Assembly (NCBI RefSeq): GCF_007858255.1
Contig: NZ_VFEU01000020.1
Span: 22,432-86,431, forward strand
Direction of reading: 5' to 3'
Origin: Pseudomonas rhodesiae
GTDB lineage: Bacteria > Pseudomonadota > Gammaproteobacteria > Pseudomonadales > Pseudomonadaceae
DNA length: 64,000 nt
Below the pieces are notes generated by a model. It did not search any database, had not been told where the DNA came from, and worked only from the letters and a program-made list of their open reading frames with translations. Made by a program: the position numbers and the translations under genes. Positions 41,922-51,700 of the stretch are shown piece by piece (positions within the stretch are counted from its first letter, which is position 1; the number at the start of each line of letters is the position of its first letter).

Positions 41922-43268
41922 TTAATTGATCTGGAAAGGATAAACCGCGCCCAGTTTAAGGATTTGCGTCAGTTCATCCAGTGCCGTCCGGCACTCAAGC
42001 AGCAATTGCGGATCAGCCAGGTCGGATTCGCGCAGGCTGTCGCGGTAGTGCTTGTGGACCCATTGGGTCAGCGTGTCGTACAACGGCGCGGTCATGATAA
42101 CCCCTGGATTCACCGCCGCCAGTTCGGTTTCGTTCAACGCCACGCGCAGACGCAGGCACGCCGGGCCACCGCCATTCTGCATGCTTTGCTTGAGGTCGAA
42201 GACTTTCACTTCGCGGATCAACCCACCGGAGGCCGTCAGGCCCTGCAAGTAGTGCCAGACACGTTCGTTGGCGCGACACTCTTCCGGCACGATCAGCAGC
42301 ATCGAGCCGTCGGCGCGGGTCAGCAACTGGCTGTTGAACAGGTAGGAACGCACCGCGTCCTCGACGCTGACCAGGGCGCGCGGTACACACACCGACTGGA
42401 AATTGCCGCCCAGCTTGCCCAGCTTGGCTTGCAGTTCGCCGAGCATCTGTTCGGTATTGAGGAACGCATCCTCGTGATAGAACAGCACCTCGCCGTTGCC
42501 CACCGCGATCACGTCGTTGTGAAACACCCCCGCGTCGATCACCGCCGGGTTCTGCTGGCCGTAGACCACGCCGTCGTCCTTCAGGCCGTGCAGGCGGGCG
42601 ACAGCCTGGGACGCTTCGAGGGTCTGGCGCGCCGGGTACTTCTGCGGTGCCGGGTAGCGGGTGTCGAATGCACTGCGGCCGAACACGAAAAACTCCACGC
42701 CCGCCTCGCCGTATTCGCGGCAAAAACGCGTGTGGTTGGCCGCGCCTTCGTCGCCGAACTGCGCCACCGCCGGCAACGCGGCATGGTGGGCGAAGTGCTG
42801 CGGATCGGCAAACATGGCGCCCAGCACGCGGCTGGTGGTCGGGTGCTCGATGCTGCGGTGGTATTTGCAGTTGAGGTTGGCGGCGGTGAAATGCACACGG
42901 CCATCCGCGGTGTCGGCGCTGGGGCTGACGGTGGCGGCGTTGGCCACCCACATACTCGACGCCGAGCAACTGGCGACCAGCAACGGCATGGCTTGCTGGG
43001 CCGCCTGCTGGATCACCTGGGCATCGCTGCCGCTGAAACCGAGGTTACGCAATGCGGCCACGTCGGGACGTTCCTGGGGGGCCAGCACGCCCTGCACGAA
43101 ACCCATATCCATCAGGGCCTTCATTTTTTGCAGGCCCTGCAACGCCGCTTCCTTCGGGTTCGAAGACTGCTGGCTGTTGCTCTGGGACGCGACGTTGCCG
43201 TAGGACAAACCGCCGTAGTTATGGGTCGGCCCCACTAGACCGTCAAAATTGACTTCATAGGATTTCAT
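41922..43268 (-). CDS. astB: N-succinylarginine dihydrolase AstB (AruB)
   Basis: Converts succinylarginine to succinylornithine, ammonia and CO2. 448 aa, normal length. Family signature VNFDGLVGPTHNYGGLS lies at the N-terminus. The catalytic Cys is in GGGPACLRLRVAL near residue 365, with His in NPAVIDAGVFHNDVI. ATG at 43268; a start at 43307 is not supported. Confidence 0.96.
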   Translation of the reverse strand: MKSYEVNFDGLVGPTHNYGGLSYGNVASQSNSQQSSNPKEAALQGLQKMKALMDMGFVQGVLAPQERPDVAALRNLGFSGSDAQVIQQAAQQAMPLLVASCSASSMWVANAATVSPSADTADGRVHFTAANLNCKYHRSIEHPTTSRVLGAMFADPQHFAHHAALPAVAQFGDEGAANHTRFCREYGEAGVEFFVFGRSAFDTRYPAPQKYPARQTLEASQAVARLHGLKDDGVVYGQQNPAVIDAGVFHNDVIAVGNGEVLFYHEDAFLNTEQMLGELQAKLGKLGGNFQSVCVPRALVSVEDAVRSYLFNSQLLTRADGSMLLIVPEECRANERVWHYLQGLTASGGLIREVKVFDLKQSMQNGGGPACLRLRVALNETELAAVNPGVIMTAPLYDTLTQWVHKHYRDSLRESDLADPQLLLECRTALDELTQILKLGAVYPFQIN

Positions 43269-43334
43269 CGGCGAGGCTCCACGAACATCTGTTTTTATAG
43301 GCATCAAAAGTCTTCAACACACCGCAAATCCAGT

Positions 43335-43422
43335 GTGGCAGAAGGCTTGCCTGCGATAGCAGTTGGTCAGTTGATAAATCAGGTGCCTGACACACCGCCA
43401 TCGGGAGCACGCCCCCTCCCAC
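43335..43422. repeat. Degenerate REPIN between astD and astB
   Basis: Left arm GTGGCAGAAGGCTTGCCTGC and right arm TCGGGAGCACGCCCCCTCCC are diverged inverted REP copies. It lies inside the aru operon between two co-directional genes. Confidence 0.7.
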
Positions 43423-43424
43423 AT

Positions 43425-44891
43425 TTAGATCAGCGTAATGCCGGGGGTTAGCGTGGCCGGAACCACCAGGCTTGGGGTCTCAAGCGATGCCACCGGGTAG
43501 GCGCAATAATCCGCCGCGTAATACGCACTGGCGCGATGATTGCCTGAGGCCCCTACCCCACCAAAAGGCGCGGTGCTGGCGGCGCCGGTCAGCTGTTTGT
43601 TCCAGTTGACGATCCCGGCACGGCTTTCCAGCCAGAACTGCTGGTAGCGCGCTTCGGAATCGGACAACAAGCCAGCGGCCAGGCCGAACTGAGTGTTGTT
43701 GGCCTCGGCTATCGCCGCTTCGAAATCGCTGTAGCGGATCACTTGCAGCAGCGGGCCAAACAGTTCTTCGTCTTCGCGCTCGGCCACGCCGGTCACGTCG
43801 ATGATGCCCGGGGTCAGCAAGGCGGCCTGGTCCTGGGGCTGGGTCATTTCCAGCAGCGCCACGGCACCGTTGGCCAGCATCAACTCCTGGGCGTCCATCA
43901 AGGCTTTGGCAGCGGCGAGGGAAATCACCGAGCCCATGAACGGCGCCGGTTGCTGATCGAACGCGCCGACTTCAATGGTCGAACTGACTGCCACCAACCG
44001 CGCCAGCAACGCATCGCCCCAGGCGCCTTGCGGCACCAACAGGCGACGGGCGCAGGTGCAGCGCTGGCCGGCCGAAATAAACGCCGATTGGATGATGGTG
44101 TACACCGCTGCGTCCACGTCGGCCACTTCATCGACCACCAGCGGGTTGTTGCCGCCCATCTCCAGGGCCAGGATTTTGTCCGGGCGCCCGGAGAACTGCT
44201 GGTGCAGATGGTTGCCGGTACGGCTGGAGCCGGTGAAAAACAAGCCGTCGATGCCTGGATTGGCCGCCAAGGCGATTCCGGTTTCCCGCGCGCCTTGCAG
44301 CAGGTTCAACACGCCCGCCGGCAACCCGGCTTCGATCCAGCATTGCACGGTCAGCTCGGCGACTTTCGGCGTCAGCTCGCTGGGTTTGAACAGCACGGTG
44401 TTACCCGCCAGCAACGCCGGCACGATATGCCCGTTAGGCAAGTGACCGGGGAAGTTATACGGGCCGAATACCGCCACCACGCCGTGCGGCTTGTGGCGCA
44501 GCACAGCGGTGGCGTCGCCCAGCGGGCCGCTCTTCTCGCCGGTGCGTTCGCGGTAGCTTTGCACCGAGATGGCGATCTTGTTGGCCATGCTGGTGACTTC
44601 TGTCGCCGCTTCCCACAACGGCTTGCCGGTTTCCTCGCCGATGCAGCGGGCGATTTCATCGGCGCGACGCTTGAGGGTGGCAGCAAAGGCTTCCAGCACC
44701 GCGATGCGGTCTTCCAAGGTACGCCGGGCCCAAGCCGGGAACGCCTGGCGTGCGGCCTGCACGGCGGACTCGACTTGCTCGGCGGTGGCACCGTTGCCGG
44801 CCCACAGCACTTGCTGGGTCACCGGGTTGCGCGATTCGAACAGTTCACCCTGGCCAGCCAGCCAGCTACCTGCGATATACAGCGAATTCAT
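43425..44891 (-). CDS. astD: Succinylglutamate semialdehyde dehydrogenase AstD (AruD)
   Basis: NAD-dependent oxidation of succinylglutamate semialdehyde. 488 aa. Aldehyde dehydrogenase motifs: FGPYNFPGHLPNGH, FTGSSRTG, the catalytic Glu in ALEMGGNNPLVV, and the catalytic Cys in SAGQRCTCARR. The start codon overlaps the aruG stop by one base (TAATG), showing tight coupling; a start at 45029 would run deep into aruG. Confidence 0.96.
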   Translation of the reverse strand: MNSLYIAGSWLAGQGELFESRNPVTQQVLWAGNGATAEQVESAVQAARQAFPAWARRTLEDRIAVLEAFAATLKRRADEIARCIGEETGKPLWEAATEVTSMANKIAISVQSYRERTGEKSGPLGDATAVLRHKPHGVVAVFGPYNFPGHLPNGHIVPALLAGNTVLFKPSELTPKVAELTVQCWIEAGLPAGVLNLLQGARETGIALAANPGIDGLFFTGSSRTGNHLHQQFSGRPDKILALEMGGNNPLVVDEVADVDAAVYTIIQSAFISAGQRCTCARRLLVPQGAWGDALLARLVAVSSTIEVGAFDQQPAPFMGSVISLAAAKALMDAQELMLANGAVALLEMTQPQDQAALLTPGIIDVTGVAEREDEELFGPLLQVIRYSDFEAAIAEANNTQFGLAAGLLSDSEARYQQFWLESRAGIVNWNKQLTGAASTAPFGGVGASGNHRASAYYAADYCAYPVASLETPSLVVPATLTPGITLI

Positions 44892-45916
44892 TATTTCGAC
44901 TCCCGAGCAGCGGACAACGGTACGGCACGCACTTGATCGCCGACCACCAATTGCAGGCGCTTGGCGGTCAACGGGTCGACCACCAGCGTGCCGGCGGCCA
45001 GGCGTGCGGGCGCGGCGGTGATGCGGCAATCTTCGCGTTTGCGGTTATGGATCAGGAACGGCGTGGCGTCGTCCCCCGGAGTGCCGATGGCCAACACCAG
45101 TGACTGGCTGTCACGCACCGCGCGAATCTTGGTGGTCTCGCACTCCACCGCCGGGCCGGCGTCGAAAATATCGACATAGCCCTGGTAACTGAACCCTTCG
45201 CTCTTGAGCATGCTCAGCGCCGGCTCGGTGTCCGGATGGACTTTGCCGATCACGTTGCGCGCGTCTTCGGACAAAAAGCAGCTATACAGCGGAAACTTCG
45301 GCATCAACTCGGCGATAAATGCCTTGTTGCCCACGCCGGTGAGGTAGTCGGCCTGGCTGAATTCCATCTTGAAGAAATGTCGACCCAGGCTTTCCCAGAA
45401 CGGTGAGCGCCCGGCCTCGTTGGACACGCCGCGCATCTCGGCAATGATCTTGTTGCCGAACAGTTGCGGGAACTCCGCGATAAACAGCAGGCGCGCCTTG
45501 GCCAGCATGCGGCCGTTAAGACCGTTGCGGTAATCGGCGTGCAGGAACAGCGAGCACAACTCGGAGTTGCCGGTGAGGTCGTTGGCCAGGAACAACGTCG
45601 GAATCTCGCGATAGATATTCAACTCCTGGGACGCGCTGACGGTCAGGCCCACCCGGAAGTTGTACCAGGGCTCGCGCAAGCCCACGGCACCGGCAATCGC
45701 GGAAATACCCACCACGCGGCCTTCGTCGTTTTCCAGCACGAACAGGTAGTCGGCGTCGCCGCGACCGGCCTCGCCGCGAAAGGTTTTTTCCGCCCAGCCC
45801 ACCCGGTGGGTCAGGCGCTCTTCGTTGGCCGGCAAGGTGGTCAGGCCGGTGCCGGTGCTGCGCGCCAGATCAATCAGGGCCGGTAAATCGCTGCTGCGTA
45901 CGGGACGAACGATCAT
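44891..45916 (-). CDS. aruG: Arginine N-succinyltransferase, beta subunit AruG
   Basis: With AruF transfers succinyl from succinyl-CoA to arginine. 341 aa. AstA-family GNAT-like fold, with MIVRPVRSSDLPAL at the N-terminus, SELCSLFLHADYRNG and YVDIFDAGPAVEC. Its sequence is clearly paralogous to AruF, encoded 48 bases upstream; the two arose by duplication of AstA. Confidence 0.96.
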   Translation of the reverse strand: MIVRPVRSSDLPALIDLARSTGTGLTTLPANEERLTHRVGWAEKTFRGEAGRGDADYLFVLENDEGRVVGISAIAGAVGLREPWYNFRVGLTVSASQELNIYREIPTLFLANDLTGNSELCSLFLHADYRNGLNGRMLAKARLLFIAEFPQLFGNKIIAEMRGVSNEAGRSPFWESLGRHFFKMEFSQADYLTGVGNKAFIAELMPKFPLYSCFLSEDARNVIGKVHPDTEPALSMLKSEGFSYQGYVDIFDAGPAVECETTKIRAVRDSQSLVLAIGTPGDDATPFLIHNRKREDCRITAAPARLAAGTLVVDPLTAKRLQLVVGDQVRAVPLSAARESK

Positions 45917-45964
45917 GCTATCTCCTCAAACGGGCCGCCGTGGGCCACCCGCGAAACTCTGCTT

Positions 45965-46984
45965 TTAAACCGCGACCAGACGCACACTGGCGCCCTCACC
46001 CACACCCAGGGCTTCGGCCGCGGCCAGGTCCAGGGTCACCGGTTTGCCGGGCGCGTAGTCCAGCTCCAGCATCACCGCGCGGTAATCCTGCAACTGTGCG
46101 TTGCTCACCAGGTACTGGCGGCCCGCCCCCTTGACCATCTCACCGATCTTCACCGGCACCACGCGGCTCTGGGCAATCGAGCGGATGCCCGAGACCCGCG
46201 CGTGCAGCGTCGGGCCGCCGTCGAAGATGTCGATGTAATGGTCGGTCTCGAAGCCTTCGCGCATCAGGATGTCGAAGGTGATCTGCGCACGCGGGTGTAC
46301 CTGGCCCATGGCTTCCTGGGCTTCGTCCGGCAATAGCGGCACGTAGATCGGGTAATGGGGCATCAGCTCGGCGAGGAAGGTGCGGCTTTTGAGCCCGCAC
46401 AGGCGCTCGGCGGCGGCGTAATTGAGGTCGAAGAAGTTGCGCCCGATGGCGTCCCAGAACGGCGAGTCACCGTTCTCGTCGCTGTAGCCGACGATCTCGG
46501 TCACCACCGAATCGGCAAAGCGCTCCGGGTGGCTGGCGACAAACAACAGGCGCCCGCGGGAATTGAGTTCCGACCACGGCGAGCCGACCAGCTCCGGCAC
46601 CACGTAGAAACTGGTGAGCAGGCTATTACCGGTCAGGTCGTGGCACTGGGAAAGCACATGGATCTTGTTGTGGATCTTCAGCTCGCGGGAGGCGTGCACG
46701 AAGGTCTCGTTGCGAAAACTATAGAACGGCTCGGAATAGCCAGCCGAGGCGACGATGGCCGAACACCCGACGAGCTTGCCGGTCTCGGTGTCTTCAAGCA
46801 CGAAGAAATAGCTTTCTTCACCGTTGAAACTCACCTCGGCCGCGAAGGAGGCTTCGCTCGCGGCGATCTTGTCGCTCAGGCGTTCCACATCGTCCGGCAA
46901 GGAGGTGACACCAATCGGGCTGTCCGCAGCCAGACGCTGTACCTCGCCCAGGTCAGCCATTTGCGCGGGGCGCATCACCAGCAT
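45965..46984 (-). CDS. aruF: Arginine/ornithine N-succinyltransferase, alpha subunit AruF
   Basis: Partner of AruG in the first step of the AST pathway, in P. aeruginosa also acting on ornithine. 339 aa, with MRPAQMADLGEVQRL at the N-terminus, GNSLLTSFYV and YIDIFDGGPTLHA matching the AruG motifs. It is separated from aruC by about 200 bases containing a REPIN. Confidence 0.96.
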   Translation of the reverse strand: MLVMRPAQMADLGEVQRLAADSPIGVTSLPDDVERLSDKIAASEASFAAEVSFNGEESYFFVLEDTETGKLVGCSAIVASAGYSEPFYSFRNETFVHASRELKIHNKIHVLSQCHDLTGNSLLTSFYVVPELVGSPWSELNSRGRLLFVASHPERFADSVVTEIVGYSDENGDSPFWDAIGRNFFDLNYAAAERLCGLKSRTFLAELMPHYPIYVPLLPDEAQEAMGQVHPRAQITFDILMREGFETDHYIDIFDGGPTLHARVSGIRSIAQSRVVPVKIGEMVKGAGRQYLVSNAQLQDYRAVMLELDYAPGKPVTLDLAAAEALGVGEGASVRLVAV

Positions 46985-47071
46985 GGTGTCACTCCTTAAC
47001 TCTAGAACTCACAGAAAAAAAATACCGAACAGGTCAGGAACACCACATATCTTCAAGTGGGCATATTCCAG

Positions 47072-47160
47072 TGTGGGAGGGGGCTTGCCCCCGATAGCAG
47101 TCTGTCAGTTGATACATCTGTGACTGATACACCGCCATCGGGGGCAAGCCCCCTCCCACA
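47072..47160. repeat. REPIN between aruC and aruF
   Basis: Near-perfect inverted pair TGTGGGAGGGGGCTTGCCCC and GGGGCAAGCCCCCTCCCACA. Its hairpin lies within the aru transcription unit and could reduce read-through from aruC to aruF. Confidence 0.9.
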
Positions 47161-47189
47161 CTTGATCCGGTCCGACAGACAGATGTGTA

Positions 47190-48410
47190 TCAGGCTTGGG
47201 TCAGCGTTTTAACCGCACGCTCGAAACGATCCAGGCCTTCGTTGATGTCTGCTTCGTCCACCACCAGGCTCGGGGCGAAACGCACCACGTCGGGGCCGGC
47301 TTGCAGGATCATCAGGTTTTCTTTTTCGGCTGCGTTGAACACGTCCTTGGCCTTGCCCTTGAATGCATCGCTCAATACGCAACCGATCAGCAGGCCCATG
47401 CCGCGTACTTCGGTGAAAATGCCGTACTGCTTGCCGATCTGCTCCAGGCGCGCCTTGAACAGTGCGTGCTTGGCCGTCACGCCCGCCAGCACTTCAGGGG
47501 TGTTGATCACGTCGATCACCGCTTCGGCCACTGCACATGCCAGCGGGTTGCCGCCGTAAGTGGTGCCGTGGGTGCCGACCACCAGGTGCTTGGCCAGCGC
47601 TTCAGTGGTAAGCATCGCCGCGATCGGGAAACCGCCGCCCAGGCTCTTGGCGCTGGTGAGGATGTCCGGGGTCACGCCGTAATGTTGGTAGGCGAACAGA
47701 TGGCCGCTACGGCCCATGCCGGTCTGCACTTCGTCGAACACCAGCAGCGCATCGTGTGCATCGCACAGCTCGCGGGCGCCTTGCAGGTAGGCCAGCTCGG
47801 CCGGCAGCACACCGCCTTCGCCCTGGATCGGTTCCAGCACCACGGCGCAGGTCTTGTCCGAAACGGCGGCTTTCAGCGCGGCCAGGTCGTTATAAGGAAC
47901 GTGGGTGATGCCGGTGATTTTAGGCCCGAAACCATCGGAGTACTTGGATTGGCCACCGACGTTGACGGTGAACAGGGTACGGCCATGGAAGCTGTTGAGT
48001 GCCGCGATGATCTCGTACTTCTCGCTGCCGAAGCGGTCGAACGCCACGCGGCGCGCCAGCTTGAACGCGGCTTCGTTGGCCTCGGCGCCGGAGTTGCAGA
48101 AGAACACGCGCTCGGCAAAGGTGGCGTCGATCAGCTTATGGGCCAGGCGCAGGGCCGGCTCGTTGGTGAATACGTTGGAGACATGCCACAGCTTGTTGGC
48201 CTGCTCGGTCAACGCGCCGACCAGTGCCGGGTGGGCATGGCCCAATACGTTGACCGCGATGCCGCCGGCAAAGTCGATCAGCTCGCGACCGGCCTGGTCC
48301 CAGACGCGGGAACCTTTGCCACGCACAGGGATGAACGCGGCAGGTGCGTAGTTGGGAACCATGACCTGGTCGAAATCGGCACGTTGCACCGGGGCTTGCT
48401 CAACGGACAT
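47190..48410 (-). CDS. aruC: Succinylornithine/acetylornithine aminotransferase AruC (AstC)
   Basis: PLP transaminase of the AST pathway, also able to serve arginine synthesis. 406 aa. Class III features: FFCNSGAEANEAAFKLAR, the Asp in LLVFDEVQTGMGR, and the PLP Lys in SAKSLGGGFPIAAM followed by HGTTYGGNPLA. First gene of the aru operon, behind candidate ArgR sites. Divergent from the giant LRR gene. Confidence 0.96.
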   Translation of the reverse strand: MSVEQAPVQRADFDQVMVPNYAPAAFIPVRGKGSRVWDQAGRELIDFAGGIAVNVLGHAHPALVGALTEQANKLWHVSNVFTNEPALRLAHKLIDATFAERVFFCNSGAEANEAAFKLARRVAFDRFGSEKYEIIAALNSFHGRTLFTVNVGGQSKYSDGFGPKITGITHVPYNDLAALKAAVSDKTCAVVLEPIQGEGGVLPAELAYLQGARELCDAHDALLVFDEVQTGMGRSGHLFAYQHYGVTPDILTSAKSLGGGFPIAAMLTTEALAKHLVVGTHGTTYGGNPLACAVAEAVIDVINTPEVLAGVTAKHALFKARLEQIGKQYGIFTEVRGMGLLIGCVLSDAFKGKAKDVFNAAEKENLMILQAGPDVVRFAPSLVVDEADINEGLDRFERAVKTLTQA

Positions 48411-48714
48411 CGGAGTCTCCTGAAGAGGAACGCCTGCCTGGAACTGGCGGGCGATGCAGGGATTGTAAGGACAGTTTTCAGCGCGACCTTGCCGCCAAGC
48501 GACAACTTCTTATAGCGCCAACCCCGGTTTTACGCGGGTTTACGGCAATGCGACATATAGCGTCGCAATGGCGCAGTTTAAACCGTGCGCCCGCTCCGTG
48601 GGCAGGTTCGATCACGGCCCATCGGCAAATTTCGCGCAGCCCTAACCGGCTACCACAGGCTGCACGACGCGAACTGGTTTGCTGAGGGCTTCTTGACCTT
48701 GCCCTGGAGCCCTT
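48411..48714. promoter_or_regulatory. aruC / giant LRR gene intergenic region with ArgR-type sites
   Basis: On the minus strand two exact TGTCGC-N8-AA half-sites occur, at 48504-48489 and 48555-48540, the Pseudomonas ArgR (AraC-type) consensus. They are 51 bp apart and 79-145 bp before the aruC start. TGCGAC/GTCGCA inverted arms (48549-48567) overlap the second site. The same region must hold the promoter for the LRR gene; no clear promoter was recognised for it. Confidence 0.6.
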
Positions 48715-51700
48715 GTGACTGAACTCCCCGCCTCCTCCGTTCCCCACTACGACATCTTGAAAAACGCCCTGCCCCCATGGCTGGCCGACATCACACCCGA
48801 CAGACGCAGCGGCCTGGCCCAGCCCGAATCGATCGTCGCCAACTGGTACAAAAATGCCAGCGCGGCGCAGCATCGGACGCTCAAGCGCCTCAATGACCAG
48901 GCCTGGATTGCCCAGAACTCGGTGGACACTGCCATGGCGCAGCTCAAAAGCCCCCAGGCCTTTGGCGCCGAGCGCCTGCAAGCGGCGCTCAAGGCGCAAT
49001 ACGGCGTGAGCATCGACGTGAGCCGCACCTGGCTGCAGCTTTATATCCCGCTGAAAATCGCCGGGTTCACCGTCAAACCCGGCGCCGCGCGCACCTGGTC
49101 GGTGTCACTGATCGAGGCGGCGCTGCACAACTTTGAAGCCAGCGAAACCGCAGTCGACGCCTATGACAGCGCCTCCACCTTCAGCACCCGCCCCACGGCC
49201 GCCGGGCACTTTGAAGCGCTGCCTGGGGTGGCCGCGCAGATCACAGTCGCGCAATTCACGGCGCTGTGTCGCCAGCTCGACATCGGCGCGGCGTATCAGC
49301 GCTACCTGCGCGACTACCTTGACCTGGATAACGCCGTGGCCCAGGCCCGCCTGCGGCAACGTCTTCAACACAGCCACATGAGCGCCCTGAAACGCGAGCT
49401 GTACATGGCCCTGCTCAAGCAAGACCTGCCGCAGAGTGGCTATGACAGCGTTATCGGCCTGCTCAATGGCCAAGCCCACAGCGCTAACGGTTGCCAGCCT
49501 CTGTTGCGGTATGAGCTGAGTATCCTGTCCACCCGACTGGCCGGCATCGTGCTGTTCGCCGACGATCTGGCGACCAACCGCAGCGTGGTGCCGGTGATCG
49601 CCTGGATCCCGGATGACCCGCAGCACCCGATCAAGCACTACCCCAGCGGCCAGGCGTTTATGCGCGCGCTGTGCGAGCAATTGCGCGATCCGGATTACCA
49701 GCGCTTTTTCAGCCGCTTTGTCGCTCACGAGGACCTCGGTACGTTCTTTGCCGACCTCAACCAACGCCTTACCCAGGTCACCTGGCATGCGCACATCCCT
49801 GGCGAATCGACCGCCAGCTGGCGCGAAACCGCAGTGGCCCGGCCGAACCTGCAGTTTCGTCCGATGCCCATCGCCGGCGATCTGTTTGAGCACCTGTATC
49901 AGGTCAAGCTCAATAAACTGCTCAACGATGCGCGCACCCAGGCGGTGTCCACGGCCAGTGTCGATCAGCAAGCGCGCTGGGAACGCTGGGCGGTGCTGCA
50001 AAAGATCGGCAGTACGTTGCTGCAAATCCTCGCGTTTATTGCCACGCCGTTCGTGCCGCCGCTGGGAGCGTTGGTACTGGGCTACAGCGCCTATCAACTA
50101 CTCGACGACGCGTTTGAGGGGATTGTCGACTGGGCCGAAGGCCAAAGGCGCGAGGCGCTTGGCCACGCGTTGTCGTTTTCCGAGCAACTGGTGCAACTGG
50201 GGATGTTCGGCGTCGGCCTGCCCATTGCAGCCGACCTGCTGCGCGCATCCCTGCCGGCCAATGTGTTGGGCTTTATCGACGCGCTCAGTCCGGTCACCAG
50301 GCCCAGCGGCGATACCCGGTTGTGGAAGCCCGACCTGACACCCTATCGCCATGACCTGAGCATTCCCAAGGACCTGCGCCCGGATGCACAAGGCATCCTT
50401 TGGCACCACGGCAAGCCCGTGCTGCGCCTTGGCGATGGGTACTACCAGTTGCGCACCGACGCGACATCCGGGCGCCATACCCTTGAGCATCCCACGCGCG
50501 CCGATGCCTATCGCCCCAGCGTCATGACCAATGGCCACGGCGCCTGGCTCACCGAGCTGGAACGCCCACTGAGCTGGGACACGCCCACCCTGCTGCGGCG
50601 CCTGGGTCATCAGGTCGACAACCTCAGCGATACGCGCCTGCAACAGGCCCAGGACATCAGCGCCACCCACGACAACCTGCTGCGCCACATGCACATCAAC
50701 CAGCAGCCCCCGCCGCCGCTGCTGGCCGACAGCCTCAAGCGCTTCACCCTCGACCAGCGCCTGCAAGACTTCGTCACCCAGATGAACAGCGACGACCCGG
50801 CGGTCTATCGACAGGCCGATCCGCGTATCCAACTGCAGTTGGTGGTCACCTACGAACCGTGGCCGCAAACCCGAACCCTGCGATTCCTCGATCCTCAGGG
50901 CAACACCCTGTGGGAGTTTGCTCGCAACGGTGAGGCCAGCGTGGTGCAGGTGCATCAGGCCCAACTGGAGAACGGCGACCTGCTGCGGGTGCTGATCGAA
51001 AGCCTGGATGAATCAGAGCGCAAAAGCCTGCTGGAGGAGCCATTCGGCACGCCGCCGTCTTCGGCGCAAACCCGTGCGAACGCGTGGCGCAAACGTCTCG
51101 CGCGGCTGGCCTGGGATAAGCGCTTTGCGCTGTTCGACGCCCACTATCGCGGCCTGGAAACCGCGCGCAATGCCCGCGTGCAGCGCATCATCGACGCCGC
51201 ACCGAACCCCGGCCTGCCCACCAGCGTCGCCGAAGAAATCCTCGCCGGTGCCGACGGCGACGAGCTGCGCGCCCTGGACCGGGCCACCGTGCCCGACCGT
51301 TTGAGAGAACTGGCCGACTGGGCGCAACTGCAAGTCAGGACCACCCGCGCCTACGAAGGCCTGTACCTGGAAGCCAGCGACAGCCCAGACACCCCCAGGC
51401 TGGCCCTGCACTCCCTGGAAAACCTGCCGGGATGGCAGGCCAGTACGCGCCTGGAAGTTCGCCGCTACCAGGTCAACGGCACGCTGCTTGACGCCATCGG
51501 TCCCGAGGATGCCGAAGTGCGCCGCGTCCTGGTGCACACCGTGGAAGGCGACTACGTTCCCTATGATCAGCAGAACGCGCTCTTTGGCAGCAGCGACTTT
51601 TACACCGCCCTCCTCCAGGCCCTGCCGGACGCCCGCCGCGATGCGCTGAACATCCATATCGGCCAAGGCGAACGGCTCAAGCAGGCGATTGCCGCCCACG

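Noticed and set aside
49105..50097. Several 250-330-residue frames antisense to the giant LRR gene
   Set aside because: Their length follows from GC bias; no coding signals of their own.
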